Below are positions 7,650 through 16,461 of a stretch of DNA of 64,000 nt, one piece after another. Position 1 is the first letter of the stretch. Each line of letters opens with the position of its first letter. A program made the translations under genes and the position numbers. A model generated the notes under the pieces. The model worked only from the letters and a program-made list of their open reading frames with translations. It ran no database searches and was not told the origin of the DNA. Source of the DNA: an uncultured Roseovarius sp. (GTDB taxonomy: Bacteria; Pseudomonadota; Alphaproteobacteria; Rhodobacterales; Rhodobacteraceae); the NCBI GenBank assembly GCA_947496175.1, contig CANMBU010000001.1, positions 62,001 through 126,000 on the forward strand, in the 5' to 3' direction.

Positions 7650-8759
7650 GTGATACGGTTTTTACTTTTGCCTGTGTTGTGCTGCCTTGCTTTATCTGCT
7701 GCGGCCAAAGACCACATCGTGAAGGCCGGCCCCGGTCAGGCGCAGAGCCTGTTTGCATCCGGCCAAGTGTCCTCTGGGGATCGCATCGTGCTGGAGGATG
7801 GCTATCATGGCACACTTACGATCGCCGGCTATGCGTTCAACCCTCCTGTGACACTCACACGACGCAACGGACAACGACCACAATTTGACCAACTCAGCAT
7901 TATCAACAGCCACGGATTGCGGATTGTTGGGCTGACGGTCATTCCCCAAAAGCCCGAGTTGGTGTCCAAAACGATGGTCCGTGTGCAGGACTCAAAGCAT
8001 GTGCATCTTTCACAACTGTCTGTTGCGACCACCCGGAATTCAAAGGGGTGGACAGCCCGCCAATGGGTCCGTCGCGCACGAGACGGTGTCTTGCTTTCGG
8101 GGCAGGATGTCTCAATCACCAACAGCTTTATAAAGAATACGCGACACGGAATTATCGCATCTGCCAATAGAGCAAATGTCGAGAACAATGTTGTCGATAC
8201 GTTCAGCGGCGATGGAATGAGAGGTCTGGGTGATAACTCTCTGTATATTGGTAATACGATCAGGACATGTGTTGATGTTGATGACAATCACGATGATGGA
8301 TTTCAATCGTGGTCCGTCAACAAGGCAGGTCAAGTCGCAAAAGGCGTTGTGCGGAACGTCCGCCTGGAGCGCAACCTGATCGAAAACGGCAATCATCCTT
8401 TGAAATGCAGTTTGCAAGGCATTGGCCTATTCGGCGGCTTTTATGAAGATTGGGTTATTCGCCACAACACGGTTATCGTCGATCATTGGCATGGCATTAC
8501 CGTAATGGGTGCTCGAAATGTCGTTATCTCACAGAACGTCGTGGTCGATTCCCGTCCTGGTAAGCCTGGTGCACCCTGGATTGCCATCACAGCCCATCGC
8601 GACGGGCGTTTGTCCAAAAACAGCGTGATTAAGAACAACATCTCGCAACAAAAACTCAAACAGTCCGGCTCTAAATTCGTAACAGAACAGCCCGGTGTAC
8701 GCCGTCAGGGCAATGTGGTGGCAAACTCACCGCAAGACGCCTTGCGGTATACACGGTAA
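7650..8759 (+). CDS. Secreted right-handed parallel beta-helix protein
   Basis: A 369-residue exported protein. I start it at the GTG at 7650 because AAGGAGG lies just upstream and the resulting N-terminus, IRFLLLPVLCCLALSAAAKD, is a clean signal peptide; the track's start adds 34 residues with no export signal. The body has the short, repeated strand pattern of the pectate-lyase-like beta-helix (for example NRANVENNVVDTFSGDGM, RHNTVIVDHWHGITVMG). Such proteins are carbohydrate lyases, epimerases or adhesins acting outside the cytoplasm. No lyase catalytic set could be assigned. It has no obvious operon partner and is less GC-rich than its neighbours, so late acquisition is possible. Confidence 0.8.
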   Translation: MIRFLLLPVLCCLALSAAAKDHIVKAGPGQAQSLFASGQVSSGDRIVLEDGYHGTLTIAGYAFNPPVTLTRRNGQRPQFDQLSIINSHGLRIVGLTVIPQKPELVSKTMVRVQDSKHVHLSQLSVATTRNSKGWTARQWVRRARDGVLLSGQDVSITNSFIKNTRHGIIASANRANVENNVVDTFSGDGMRGLGDNSLYIGNTIRTCVDVDDNHDDGFQSWSVNKAGQVAKGVVRNVRLERNLIENGNHPLKCSLQGIGLFGGFYEDWVIRHNTVIVDHWHGITVMGARNVVISQNVVVDSRPGKPGAPWIAITAHRDGRLSKNSVIKNNISQQKLKQSGSKFVTEQPGVRRQGNVVANSPQDALRYTR

Positions 8760-8800
8760 AAAAGCGTCGTTCTCCGCACCCAAAGCTGAAGCGTGTCGCC

Positions 8801-9592
8801 TTACCAACTACAATTTTGCAAAAACTCCAACACAGCCCCGGAAAACACCTTAGGGCGCTCCACCAACCCCAGATGCCGCAGGTCCGGGACAATCTCGACC
8901 TGGGTCTCGGTCATTTCATGCGCGATGGCCCAGCTCATGGCGGGGGTTGAGCCGCTGTCATGTTCGCAGGTCATGACCAATGCAGGTGCATCTATTGGCG
9001 GATCGGGGCGAATAAGCTCGGTCACTCCGGCGGCGAGAACATAGCGGTGGGCGGCATAGTTCGCCGGGTCATTGGCCACGACGATCCGGCGCACACGCGC
9101 CACCATATCGGGGTTTTCGGCATGAAATTCGTCGGTGAACCAGCGTTTAAGCGCAGCATCCACAGTGGCCTCTGGGCCTCCTGATGCACTGTCGCGGGCG
9201 GCTTGTTCATACATCGCCTGCGCTTCGGCTTCCCGCTCATGCGGGGAATTCAGAATGGCCAGCGCCGACACCCGGTCCGGGTGATCCAGCGCGACGCGCC
9301 GGTTGATCATCCCACCCAGCGAAAAACCCACAATCGCGGCTTTTGCGATATCCAAATGATCCAGCAGATCAACGAGTTGTTCAGAGAGCGCCGTGAGGCT
9401 CACCTCGCCCGCCGGCACCGCACTCTCACCATGACCCAAAAGATCATAGCTGAGCACACGATACCGGGCGCCAAGTACGGGCAGCATCCCCTCCCAAGTG
9501 ATCTGACGATTGAGCCCCAGCCCGTGAATCAGCGCCACAACGGGCGCATCTTCGGGACCGCTCAGCTCAAAAGCAGTGCCGTTCCACATCAT
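8801..9592 (-). CDS. Alpha/beta-fold hydrolase
   Basis: A 263-residue alpha/beta hydrolase. The oxyanion segment HGLG is at about 23-26 and the nucleophile elbow GFSLGG puts the catalytic Ser at 91; the acid is likely the Asp in CEHDSG, and the His lies in RHLGLVERP near the C-terminus. It resembles 3-oxoadipate enol-lactonase and related C-C, ester or amide hydrolases. The ATG overlaps the DUF1185 gene's stop, so it is the last gene of the five-gene operon and probably hydrolyses a ring-opened or acyl intermediate made by the two oxygenases upstream. Confidence 0.88.
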   Translation of the reverse strand: MMWNGTAFELSGPEDAPVVALIHGLGLNRQITWEGMLPVLGARYRVLSYDLLGHGESAVPAGEVSLTALSEQLVDLLDHLDIAKAAIVGFSLGGMINRRVALDHPDRVSALAILNSPHEREAEAQAMYEQAARDSASGGPEATVDAALKRWFTDEFHAENPDMVARVRRIVVANDPANYAAHRYVLAAGVTELIRPDPPIDAPALVMTCEHDSGSTPAMSWAIAHEMTETQVEIVPDLRHLGLVERPKVFSGAVLEFLQNCSW

Positions 9593-10185
9593 ACACCCGC
9601 CGGATTATCCAGATCATGACCCATTTCTTTGAGGTCCGCATAACGATCCCCGATCCGATGGTTGGGATGACCGCCTACTGAGGCCCCCAGAGCAATTATG
9701 ATCTCGTCCTCGGCTGGCGCATCCGGTACGCTGGCATGGATTGTCTGATAATGTGAACGCCTGCCACCATCATCCTTGTCCATCAAGGGAATGACGAGCG
9801 ACGTGCCCGCCCCACCCCGCGTGTTGGCAAACACCATATAGCTCTTGGCCTTTACCGCATCACGATACTGATTGCCGAACCAAAGCGTGTGCGTCAGCCC
9901 CTGTCCGTGCTCCTGTTCACCCCCCATGCCGACCACGGACGCCTTGCCGTAGCCCTCAACCGCACCGCCCGTGGCCTGCATGATCATATCGGTGAGCAAT
10001 TTGCCCAGTACGGGGCCGTGTTCGCGGATCTCGGGGCCCATATCCTCGACATGCCCGCGCCCGAACCACGGGTTGCGGATGATACCCAGCGCCGCAATCA
10101 GCTTGGTCGGCTCGACCACCTCTTTCCAGCCTTCCCGATAGGTGGTCTGCTCAATGAGAAGCGTGCGTCTTATCTCAACCGGCAT
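9589..10185 (-). CDS. DUF1185 / 'amino acid synthesis' family protein
   Basis: A 198-residue protein recognised from its opening PVEIRRTLL and the body (EPTKLIAALGIIRNPWFG, ALGASVGGHPNHRIGDRYAD) as the DUF1185 'amino acid synthesis' family. The family name does not correspond to a proven reaction that I can cite. It is about half polar with no membrane segment, so it is cytoplasmic. I use the ATG at 10185, which has AGGAG nearby, and not the track start seven codons earlier. It overlaps the luciferase-like gene by 11 bases and is coupled to the hydrolase. Its repeated position next to oxygenases and hydrolases suggests a catabolic role. Confidence 0.8.
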   Translation of the reverse strand: MPVEIRRTLLIEQTTYREGWKEVVEPTKLIAALGIIRNPWFGRGHVEDMGPEIREHGPVLGKLLTDMIMQATGGAVEGYGKASVVGMGGEQEHGQGLTHTLWFGNQYRDAVKAKSYMVFANTRGGAGTSLVIPLMDKDDGGRRSHYQTIHASVPDAPAEDEIIIALGASVGGHPNHRIGDRYADLKEMGHDLDNPAGV

Positions 10186-11233
10186 GAGCCAACTCCTGCG
10201 CTGCAAATTCCGGCATCACCTTGTCGATGAAAAGCTGCAGGCTGCGCTTTTGCAGGTCCATGTCCGCCCCCATCGAGGCATAGTAGACAAAGGCATCTGC
10301 GCCATGGGCCTGATGCGCCTTGAGCTTTTCGACCACCTGTGCGGGGCTTCCGAACATGAGATTGGTTTCCAGCATTTTGGGATCAACCCGCGCGTTGCCG
10401 TCCAGCTCGCCCAAAGGCACCTGTTCCGGGAACCCGTTCAGCACCTCGCCACGCTGCATCATCAGGTTGCCGAACTGCCCCAACACATGGCGGATGGCAC
10501 CCAGCGCCCCGGCCCGGTCCGCTTCATCCTCGTAAACCGCCGTGTGACGCATGACAGCCCAGGTGCCATTGAATGGCTTACCTGCCTTTTCCACCGCATC
10601 CTTGAGCCGCTTGGCATAGGTTTCCACCTCGCTCATCGGCATGGTAAGCGGCCAGCTGAGGATATTGCACTCGTGTTCAACCGCATAGTCAAAGGTAATT
10701 GGCGCACGCGCGGCCACCCAGACAGGGACATCCGACTGCACCGGTTTGGGGCAGGACGTGGCGCTTGGAAATTGCCAGAATTCGCCGTCATGGGCATAGT
10801 CGCCATCCCACAGCTTTTGCACCACGGGCAGCATTTCCTGCATGTAGCGCCAGCTGTCTTTCTGGTCGAGACCGGGCTTCATCCGGTCGAACTCCCGCTG
10901 GTAAGCCCCTGATCCGATGCCAAATTCCAGACGCCCGTCGCTGAGCAAGTCGAGCATCGCCGCCTCACCGGCCAGGTTGATGGGATGCCAGTAGGCCGCG
11001 TTCACCACGCCCACACCCAGACGGATGTTTTTGGCATGCTCACCCCACCATCCTAGGATCTGAAACGGGTTGGGCGCGATGGTCATCTCCAGCGCGTGAT
11101 GCTCAGCGGCCCAGGCGATTTCAAACCCGGCGGCATCGGCCATTTTGACCATATCCAGCGTATGATCGCGCACCGCTTTCATATCTGTGTCCGGGGTCAT
11201 CCGCTCCAGATTGATGGCAAGATGAAATTTCAT
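10175..11233 (-). CDS. LLM-class flavin-dependent monooxygenase (luciferase-like)
   Basis: A 352-residue bacterial-luciferase-type TIM-barrel enzyme. Family segments include AWAAEHHALEM after strand 2, NIRLGVGVVNAAYWHP and LSDGRLEFGIGSGAYQREF. Such enzymes use reduced flavin and oxygen to hydroxylate, cleave C-N or C-S bonds, or do Baeyer-Villiger chemistry. They need a flavin reductase, and none is visible here. The start at 11233 follows GGGGAGA; the track's start is 14 codons too early. ATGA overlap with the Rieske gene upstream shows coupling. An LLM oxygenase plus an alpha/beta hydrolase recalls RutA/RutD of pyrimidine cleavage, but no other rut gene is present. Confidence 0.87.
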   Translation of the reverse strand: MKFHLAINLERMTPDTDMKAVRDHTLDMVKMADAAGFEIAWAAEHHALEMTIAPNPFQILGWWGEHAKNIRLGVGVVNAAYWHPINLAGEAAMLDLLSDGRLEFGIGSGAYQREFDRMKPGLDQKDSWRYMQEMLPVVQKLWDGDYAHDGEFWQFPSATSCPKPVQSDVPVWVAARAPITFDYAVEHECNILSWPLTMPMSEVETYAKRLKDAVEKAGKPFNGTWAVMRHTAVYEDEADRAGALGAIRHVLGQFGNLMMQRGEVLNGFPEQVPLGELDGNARVDPKMLETNLMFGSPAQVVEKLKAHQAHGADAFVYYASMGADMDLQKRSLQLFIDKVMPEFAAQELAHAG

Positions 11234-12387
11234 GTCTTCTCCCCTTTCGAGTGCAAAAGTGTGTCGGAATACCACGCGGCGAACCGCGCGACATTGGCCT
11301 CTAGAAGTGGTTGGAACCGCCCTTGCGCCGCATCGGGCGAGGCAAGACCGCGTTGTTGGTTTTCCAACGCCGGAATGTCCTCATCAATCGCGGCATCGAG
11401 CCGAATATGGTAGCCGGCAAGAGCCTCATCCGCGCCGGGAAGGTCCAGCGTTTCGCGCGGGAAACACGCGCTTTGAATGACACGGCATTGATTTGGCCCC
11501 AGCGGATAAGCCTCATAGACCCAAAGCGCATCGCGCCCTGCGGCGAATGTCATGTTGGGAAAGACCCACGTGTAGCGTACGCCCTGCGCCGCGCGGCCCG
11601 AAAGTCCCGGCATCGGCGGCAGCGCCTTGTCCTGTTCATCCTGCAAAAGCCCGCCGGTGCCCTCGGTCGGGCCGAACTGCGTGGCAAAGGCCCCCTGCAC
11701 CGGGTCGGGCGCGTCGGGCGGCAGATAGACATCGTCAATCGAGTCTGCATGCACGAATGGCAGGTGGTAATATTCGTTAAAGACCTCCAGAAAGGCCTTC
11801 CAGTTGCAGCCCACGACCATCTCCCGGCGGCGCGTGGTGACAAGGTTCTCCAGTGGCCAGGGCGCATGAACAGCTGCAAATTCAGCAAGTTCTGCGTCTA
11901 AGGGCGGTGCGGCAGGGTTCAGGCAGACGAAAGCAAATCCCAGACGCTCCTCGGTGAGATAGGTTTTGAGACCATAATCAGCCTTATCAAACCCCTCTGC
12001 CGCATCCATCTCAGGCGCCGCGACGAGCCGCCCGTCCAGCCCATAAAACCACGAATGAAACGGGCAACGCAGACCACGACAGGTGCCCTGCCCCTCGACA
12101 AGTCGCGCGCTGCGATGGCGGCAGGTATTGGCAAAGGCGCGCAAGCCGCCATCTGCGTCGCGCAACAGGATGATCGCCTGCCCTGCCAGATCGAGCGCAA
12201 CATAGTCCCCAGGCGCTTTCACCAGATCCGCGCGGCCAACCCCGATCCACCCTTGGCGAAAGAGCTGCTCAACCTCCAGCGCCTCAACGGTCGCATCGGT
12301 ATAGCAGTGTGGCGGGATTGAATACGCCTCTGCCGCAGGCGCACAGCAGGCTTGCAAAGCATGTTGGAGCGTGTCGCCGAGGGCCAT
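11230..12387 (-). CDS. Rieske non-heme iron oxygenase, alpha subunit
   Basis: A 385-residue oxygenase and the second Rieske alpha subunit of the window. Rieske ligands are Cys89-x-His91 and Cys108-x2-His111 (CRHRSARL, CPFHSW). The catalytic iron site is in FNEYYHLPFVH with His208 and His213. It differs strongly from the first Rieske protein, which has LECYHC at this place, so the two probably act on different substrates. No ferredoxin or reductase gene lies in the operon. It begins 3 bases after the aldehyde dehydrogenase stop, and its own stop overlaps the next start. Confidence 0.9.
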   Translation of the reverse strand: MALGDTLQHALQACCAPAAEAYSIPPHCYTDATVEALEVEQLFRQGWIGVGRADLVKAPGDYVALDLAGQAIILLRDADGGLRAFANTCRHRSARLVEGQGTCRGLRCPFHSWFYGLDGRLVAAPEMDAAEGFDKADYGLKTYLTEERLGFAFVCLNPAAPPLDAELAEFAAVHAPWPLENLVTTRRREMVVGCNWKAFLEVFNEYYHLPFVHADSIDDVYLPPDAPDPVQGAFATQFGPTEGTGGLLQDEQDKALPPMPGLSGRAAQGVRYTWVFPNMTFAAGRDALWVYEAYPLGPNQCRVIQSACFPRETLDLPGADEALAGYHIRLDAAIDEDIPALENQQRGLASPDAAQGRFQPLLEANVARFAAWYSDTLLHSKGEKT

Positions 12388-12390
12388 CGC

Positions 12391-13866
12391 TCACCTCATC
12401 TGAAACGGGTTGGCCATAGGTGCATCAGACAGGTTCACCCAGACCATTTTGGGGCGGGTGTAGTCATAGACCGCCTGAAACCCGCTCTCGCGGCCGTAGC
12501 CAGAGCCTTTGACGCCGCCAAACTCGGCAATAGGAGAGATCACGCGATAGGTGTTCACCCAGACAATCCCGGCCCGGACCTTGCGTGCCATGCGCACCGA
12601 GCGCGCGGAATCGCGGGTGAATATCCCCGCCGCCAGGCCGTGCTTGGTCTGGTTGGCCAACGCCAATGCCTCTGCTTCAGTTTTGAACCGCAACACACTG
12701 AGAACCGGACCAAAAAGCTCTGTGTCCACGATGGTCAAATCAGGCGACGGGCAATCAAGAATCGTGGGTTGAAAGAACATGTCGCTTGCCGCATCCGCCC
12801 GCGCGCCACCACAAACCAGACGCGCGCCCTCATCCACAGCGCCTTTGACCTGCGCCTCGATATGCTCAAGCTGCCCGTAGGTGCAAAGCGGGCCCATTTC
12901 GGTTTCTTCCGCCATGGGATCGCCAATGCGAATGCCAGCAGCAATTTCTGACATCTTTTCAAGGAATTGGTCGGCGACATTCTCGTGCACAATAAGGCGG
13001 CTACCCGCCACACAGGATTGCCCGGACGCGCCAAAAATACCCGCCACACTGGCGTTAACAGCACTCTCTATGTTCGCGTCGTCGAACACGATAAAGGGCG
13101 ATTTGCCACCCAGTTCCAGGCTGACTTCTGCAAAGTTTTCCGCAGAGTTGTGAATGACATGCCGCGCGGCCATGGGGCCACCGGTGAAACTCACCCGCGC
13201 CACCAAAGGATGCGATGTGAGGACCTTACCGCAGGGATCGCCATGGCCGGTGAGGATATTGACCACCCCATCAGGAATGCCCGCCTCGGCAATCAGCTTG
13301 CCAAATTCCAGGATCACCGCAGGCGCATGCTCAGACGTCTTCAACACCACGGTGTTGCCCGCCGCCAGAGCCGGGCCGATTTTGACCGCTGTAAGGAAAA
13401 GCTGACTGTTCCAGGGGACAATGGCCGCAATCACGCCCAAGGGTTCACGTTCGGTAAAGGCGAACATGTCGGGCTTGTCGATGGGCAGGGTCTTGCCCTC
13501 GATCTTATCCGCAGCACCGGCATAAAAGTAAAAGAATTCAGCGATATACTTGGCCTGCCAGCGGGTTTCCTTGAACATCTTGCCACTGTCGCGCGTCTCG
13601 ATCTCTCCAAGCGCCTCCGAGCGATCGGCCAGCAAATCTCCCAGCTTACGCAGGCACGCCCCGCGTTGGGTGGCCGTCATGGATGCCCATGGCCCTTCAT
13701 AGCATGCGGCATGCGCCACCTGCACAGCGCGATCCACGTCCTCCGCCGTGGCCTCGGGCACACGCGCCCAAACAGCGCCAGTGGCCGGGTTGAACGTCTC
13801 AAACGTGCCGCCATCGCTGGCCTGCACCCATTCCCCACCGATCAACATGGAATAGCTCTCGACCAT
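12391..13866 (-). CDS. Aldehyde dehydrogenase
   Basis: A 491-residue NAD(P)-dependent aldehyde dehydrogenase, normal length. The general base is Glu251 in LELGGKSP and the nucleophile is Cys285 in SGQSCVAGSR; the oxyanion-region Asn is in PWNSQL. GGGAGGAG precedes the ATG. It is the first gene of a five-gene minus-strand operon ending in the alpha/beta hydrolase and is divergent from a LysR gene. It probably oxidises an aldehyde released in the pathway, which may also be the source of inducer. The segment IVWVNTYR is shared with the betaine-aldehyde and hydroxymuconic-semialdehyde subfamilies, so the subfamily remains open. Confidence 0.92.
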   Translation of the reverse strand: MVESYSMLIGGEWVQASDGGTFETFNPATGAVWARVPEATAEDVDRAVQVAHAACYEGPWASMTATQRGACLRKLGDLLADRSEALGEIETRDSGKMFKETRWQAKYIAEFFYFYAGAADKIEGKTLPIDKPDMFAFTEREPLGVIAAIVPWNSQLFLTAVKIGPALAAGNTVVLKTSEHAPAVILEFGKLIAEAGIPDGVVNILTGHGDPCGKVLTSHPLVARVSFTGGPMAARHVIHNSAENFAEVSLELGGKSPFIVFDDANIESAVNASVAGIFGASGQSCVAGSRLIVHENVADQFLEKMSEIAAGIRIGDPMAEETEMGPLCTYGQLEHIEAQVKGAVDEGARLVCGGARADAASDMFFQPTILDCPSPDLTIVDTELFGPVLSVLRFKTEAEALALANQTKHGLAAGIFTRDSARSVRMARKVRAGIVWVNTYRVISPIAEFGGVKGSGYGRESGFQAVYDYTRPKMVWVNLSDAPMANPFQMR

Positions 13867-14002
13867 CGTATCCTCCTCCCAAAGGCTGTAACGAGGGTCG
13901 ATCCCCTCAGCACAGCCAGTCTGGCATGGATTTACAATTCTTGAAATCGAATTGTTTTGCAGATTAAGTTCGGATTATTCGAATTATTGACTGAGCCACT
14001 TT
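13867..14002. promoter_or_regulatory. Divergent promoter with LysR-type dyad ACAATTC-N8-GAATTGT
   Basis: 136 bases between aldehyde dehydrogenase and LysR starts. A perfect 7-bp inverted repeat lies at 13934-13955. A second imperfect one, TTCG-N7-CGAA, lies closer to the LysR gene. A paired recognition and activation site is the usual LysR arrangement, so these are the likely operators for the five-gene operon. Confidence 0.5.
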
Positions 14003-14848
14003 ATGAACCTTGCCGCCGTCCAAACCTTTCTGTCCATCGTCGACACCGGAAGCCTCGTGCGGGCCTCACAAGAGCTGAACGTCACGCAATCAACCGTCAC
14101 AGCCCGGCTCAAGACGTTGGAAGACGCGTTGGGCCAGCAGCTTCTCAACCGGCAGAAATCCGGCACGACCCTGACCCCTGCGGGCGCGAAATTCCTGCGC
14201 TATGCGCGCACCATGACCGGGCTGTGGCGGCAGGCGAAATATGAAACCGCCCTGCCCGCGGGCCTCGCCTCGGTCTGCACCTTTGGCTGTGACCGCGAGC
14301 TGTGGCACGGGCCGGGACGGGCGTTTTTCAACGGCGTGGTGGGCGGGCGCGATGACATGGCCGTGGCGGTGCGCCAGGGCAGTGCGACGGAACTCGAAAG
14401 CTGGTTGGCCGAAGGGATGGTGGACGTGATCCTGACCTATGATCAGGTGGCGCGCGGGTCGCAGACGGTGCATCCGCTTCCTCCTGAAGAGCTGGTGCTC
14501 TACTCCGACCGGCCTGACACGCCAATCGACAACGATCCGCTTTACATCTTCGTCGATCACGGTGCGGAGTATCGCCAGCAGCATGATGAATTTTACCACC
14601 ATGCCGGGGTGGCACGGATCAGCTTTGACAGCTCCTGGTGGGCGTTGCAGCACATGCTGGAACATGGCGGGTCTGCCTATCTCCCGCGCGCTTTGGCTGC
14701 GCCCTATGTCGGTCAAATGCGTTTGCATCTACCAGCGGAGGCGCCGGTGTTTTACCGCAAGAAAAGCCTGATTGTGCGGGATACGGCGGCGCGCAACTGG
14801 ATATGGTTTGCGCCACTGGTAGAGGCCTTGTCCGCGCCTGTGGCCTAA
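14003..14848 (+). CDS. LysR-family transcriptional regulator
   Basis: A 281-residue LysR regulator. The helix-turn-helix (about 2-60) contains LVRASQELNVTQSTVTARL; the effector domain follows. It is transcribed divergently from the five-gene oxygenase operon across a 136-base region holding a perfect dyad, so it is very likely that operon's regulator. Its effector domain differs clearly from those of the other two LysR proteins in the window. The ATG at 14003 gives the standard short LysR N-terminus. Downstream, glpK begins 68 bases later on the same strand, but a shared transcript is not evident. Confidence 0.9.
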   Translation: MNLAAVQTFLSIVDTGSLVRASQELNVTQSTVTARLKTLEDALGQQLLNRQKSGTTLTPAGAKFLRYARTMTGLWRQAKYETALPAGLASVCTFGCDRELWHGPGRAFFNGVVGGRDDMAVAVRQGSATELESWLAEGMVDVILTYDQVARGSQTVHPLPPEELVLYSDRPDTPIDNDPLYIFVDHGAEYRQQHDEFYHHAGVARISFDSSWWALQHMLEHGGSAYLPRALAAPYVGQMRLHLPAEAPVFYRKKSLIVRDTAARNWIWFAPLVEALSAPVA

Positions 14849-14916
14849 GTGCGTGCATCTTGCTTTGACTCTACCGCGCCTGCATGGTTCGCTGCGCGCG
14901 ACAAAGGACCAAGACC

Positions 14917-16404
14917 ATGACCCATATCCTTGCCATTGATCAGGGCACAACCTCCAGCCGGGCCATTTTGTTTGACGACACGCTCACCGTGACCGCCACT
15001 GCGCAAGAGGAATTTGCCCAGCATTTCCCCAATTCCGGCTGGGTCGAGCATGATCCGGATGACATCTGGGCGACAACCGCCGCCACCTGCCGCGGCGTGA
15101 TTGAACGTGCAGGCATCAATGCAACCGATATTGCCGCCATCGGCATCACCAATCAGCGTGAAACGACACTGGTCTGGGATCGCACGACTGGCAGGGCCAT
15201 TCACAACGCCATTGTCTGGCAAGACCGGCGCACGGCGGAGTTTTGTCGTACTCTGAAAGAGGCCGGCCACGAAGAGATGGTGACCGAGCGGACGGGGCTT
15301 TTGCTTGACCCTTATTTCTCGGGCACAAAACTGGCCTGGATCCTGGATCAGGTTGAGGGCGCACGCGCCAAGGCGAAGGCGGGCGATCTGCTTTTCGGGA
15401 CGGTGGATTGCTATCTCATCTGGAAGCTGACGGGCGGCAAGGTGCATGCCACAGACGCCACCAATGCCGCGCGCACGCTGCTGTATGACATTCGCAAAGG
15501 GGCATGGAGCGAAGAGATTTGTGCGCTTTTGGATGTGCCGATGCAGATGCTGCCCGAGGTGCGCGATAGTGCTGCTGATTATGGTAGCACACGCGCCGAT
15601 CTTTTTGGCCGCGAAATCCCGATCCTGGGGGTCGCAGGGGACCAACAGGCGGCGACGGTCGGACAGGCGTGTTTTTCTCCGGGCATGATGAAATCGACCT
15701 ATGGCACGGGATGTTTCGCGCTTTTGAACACCGGCGGCACGCCGGTGCGCTCGCAAAACCGGTTGCTCACGACTATCGCGTATCAGTTAGACGGCAAGCC
15801 AACCTATGCGCTGGAAGGGTCGATCTTTATCGCGGGGGCCGTTGTGCAATGGCTGCGGGACGAACTGAAAGTCATCCAGGAGGCGGGCGAGACCCAAAGC
15901 CTTGCCGATGTCGCGGACCCTCATCAGTCGCCCATTCTTGTCCCGGCCTTTACCGGTCTGGGGGCTCCCTATTGGAACCCAGACTGTCGCGGGGCCCTGT
16001 TCGGGATTACCCGTGGCACCGGCCCGGCAGAGTTGTCGCGGGCCGCACTGGAAAGCGTGGGGTTTCAGACCCGCGACCTGTTGGAAGCGATGACCGCGGA
16101 TTGGAATGCCTCGGATGCCGATCAGGTGCTGCGCGTGGATGGCGGGATGAGTGCATCGAACTGGACCATGCAGTTTTTGGCCGATATCAGCGGCGCACCT
16201 GTGGACCGGCCCAAAGTGTTGGAGACCACAGCTCTTGGGGCCGCCTGGCTCGCGGGGATGCAGGCTGGAGTTTACCCGGATCAAGCAGGTTTTGCGAAGG
16301 CCTGGGCGCTGGATGAGCGATTTGAACCCGCGATGGACAATGAACTGCGCGAGACACGCTATGCCGCGTGGAAGCGCGCTGTGGCGGCGACTATGGCTGT
16401 TTGA
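14917..16404 (+). CDS. glpK: Glycerol kinase
   Basis: A 495-residue kinase that phosphorylates glycerol to sn-glycerol 3-phosphate with ATP. The opening [19 protein letters not shown] is the phosphate-1 loop of FGGY kinases, and [13 protein letters not shown] and the C-terminal [18 protein letters not shown] are characteristic of GlpK. Length matches the family. The ATG at 14917 is used; the track's start adds 11 residues. No glpF, glpD or ABC glycerol transporter adjoins it, so it is a stand-alone gene here. Recognition is secure because glycerol-specific motifs are intact, although related xylulokinases share the fold. Confidence 0.95.
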   Translation: MTHILAIDQGTTSSRAILFDDTLTVTATAQEEFAQHFPNSGWVEHDPDDIWATTAATCRGVIERAGINATDIAAIGITNQRETTLVWDRTTGRAIHNAIVWQDRRTAEFCRTLKEAGHEEMVTERTGLLLDPYFSGTKLAWILDQVEGARAKAKAGDLLFGTVDCYLIWKLTGGKVHATDATNAARTLLYDIRKGAWSEEICALLDVPMQMLPEVRDSAADYGSTRADLFGREIPILGVAGDQQAATVGQACFSPGMMKSTYGTGCFALLNTGGTPVRSQNRLLTTIAYQLDGKPTYALEGSIFIAGAVVQWLRDELKVIQEAGETQSLADVADPHQSPILVPAFTGLGAPYWNPDCRGALFGITRGTGPAELSRAALESVGFQTRDLLEAMTADWNASDADQVLRVDGGMSASNWTMQFLADISGAPVDRPKVLETTALGAAWLAGMQAGVYPDQAGFAKAWALDERFEPAMDNELRETRYAAWKRAVAATMAV

Positions 16405-16461
16405 CCGCAAAACAGTTCAGCCTGACTTGAATTTTGCTTCTAATTTTCAGATAAAGTGAAA

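Noticed and set aside
10175-11233. A rut-type pyrimidine-degradation operon
   Set aside because: A luciferase-like oxygenase and alpha/beta hydrolase are present, but RutB-, RutC- and RutF-like genes are not, and a Rieske enzyme replaces them.
12967-13944. A 325-codon plus-strand ORF opposite the first aldehyde dehydrogenase
   Set aside because: It overlaps a gene with complete catalytic residues and runs into the LysR promoter; no independent support.
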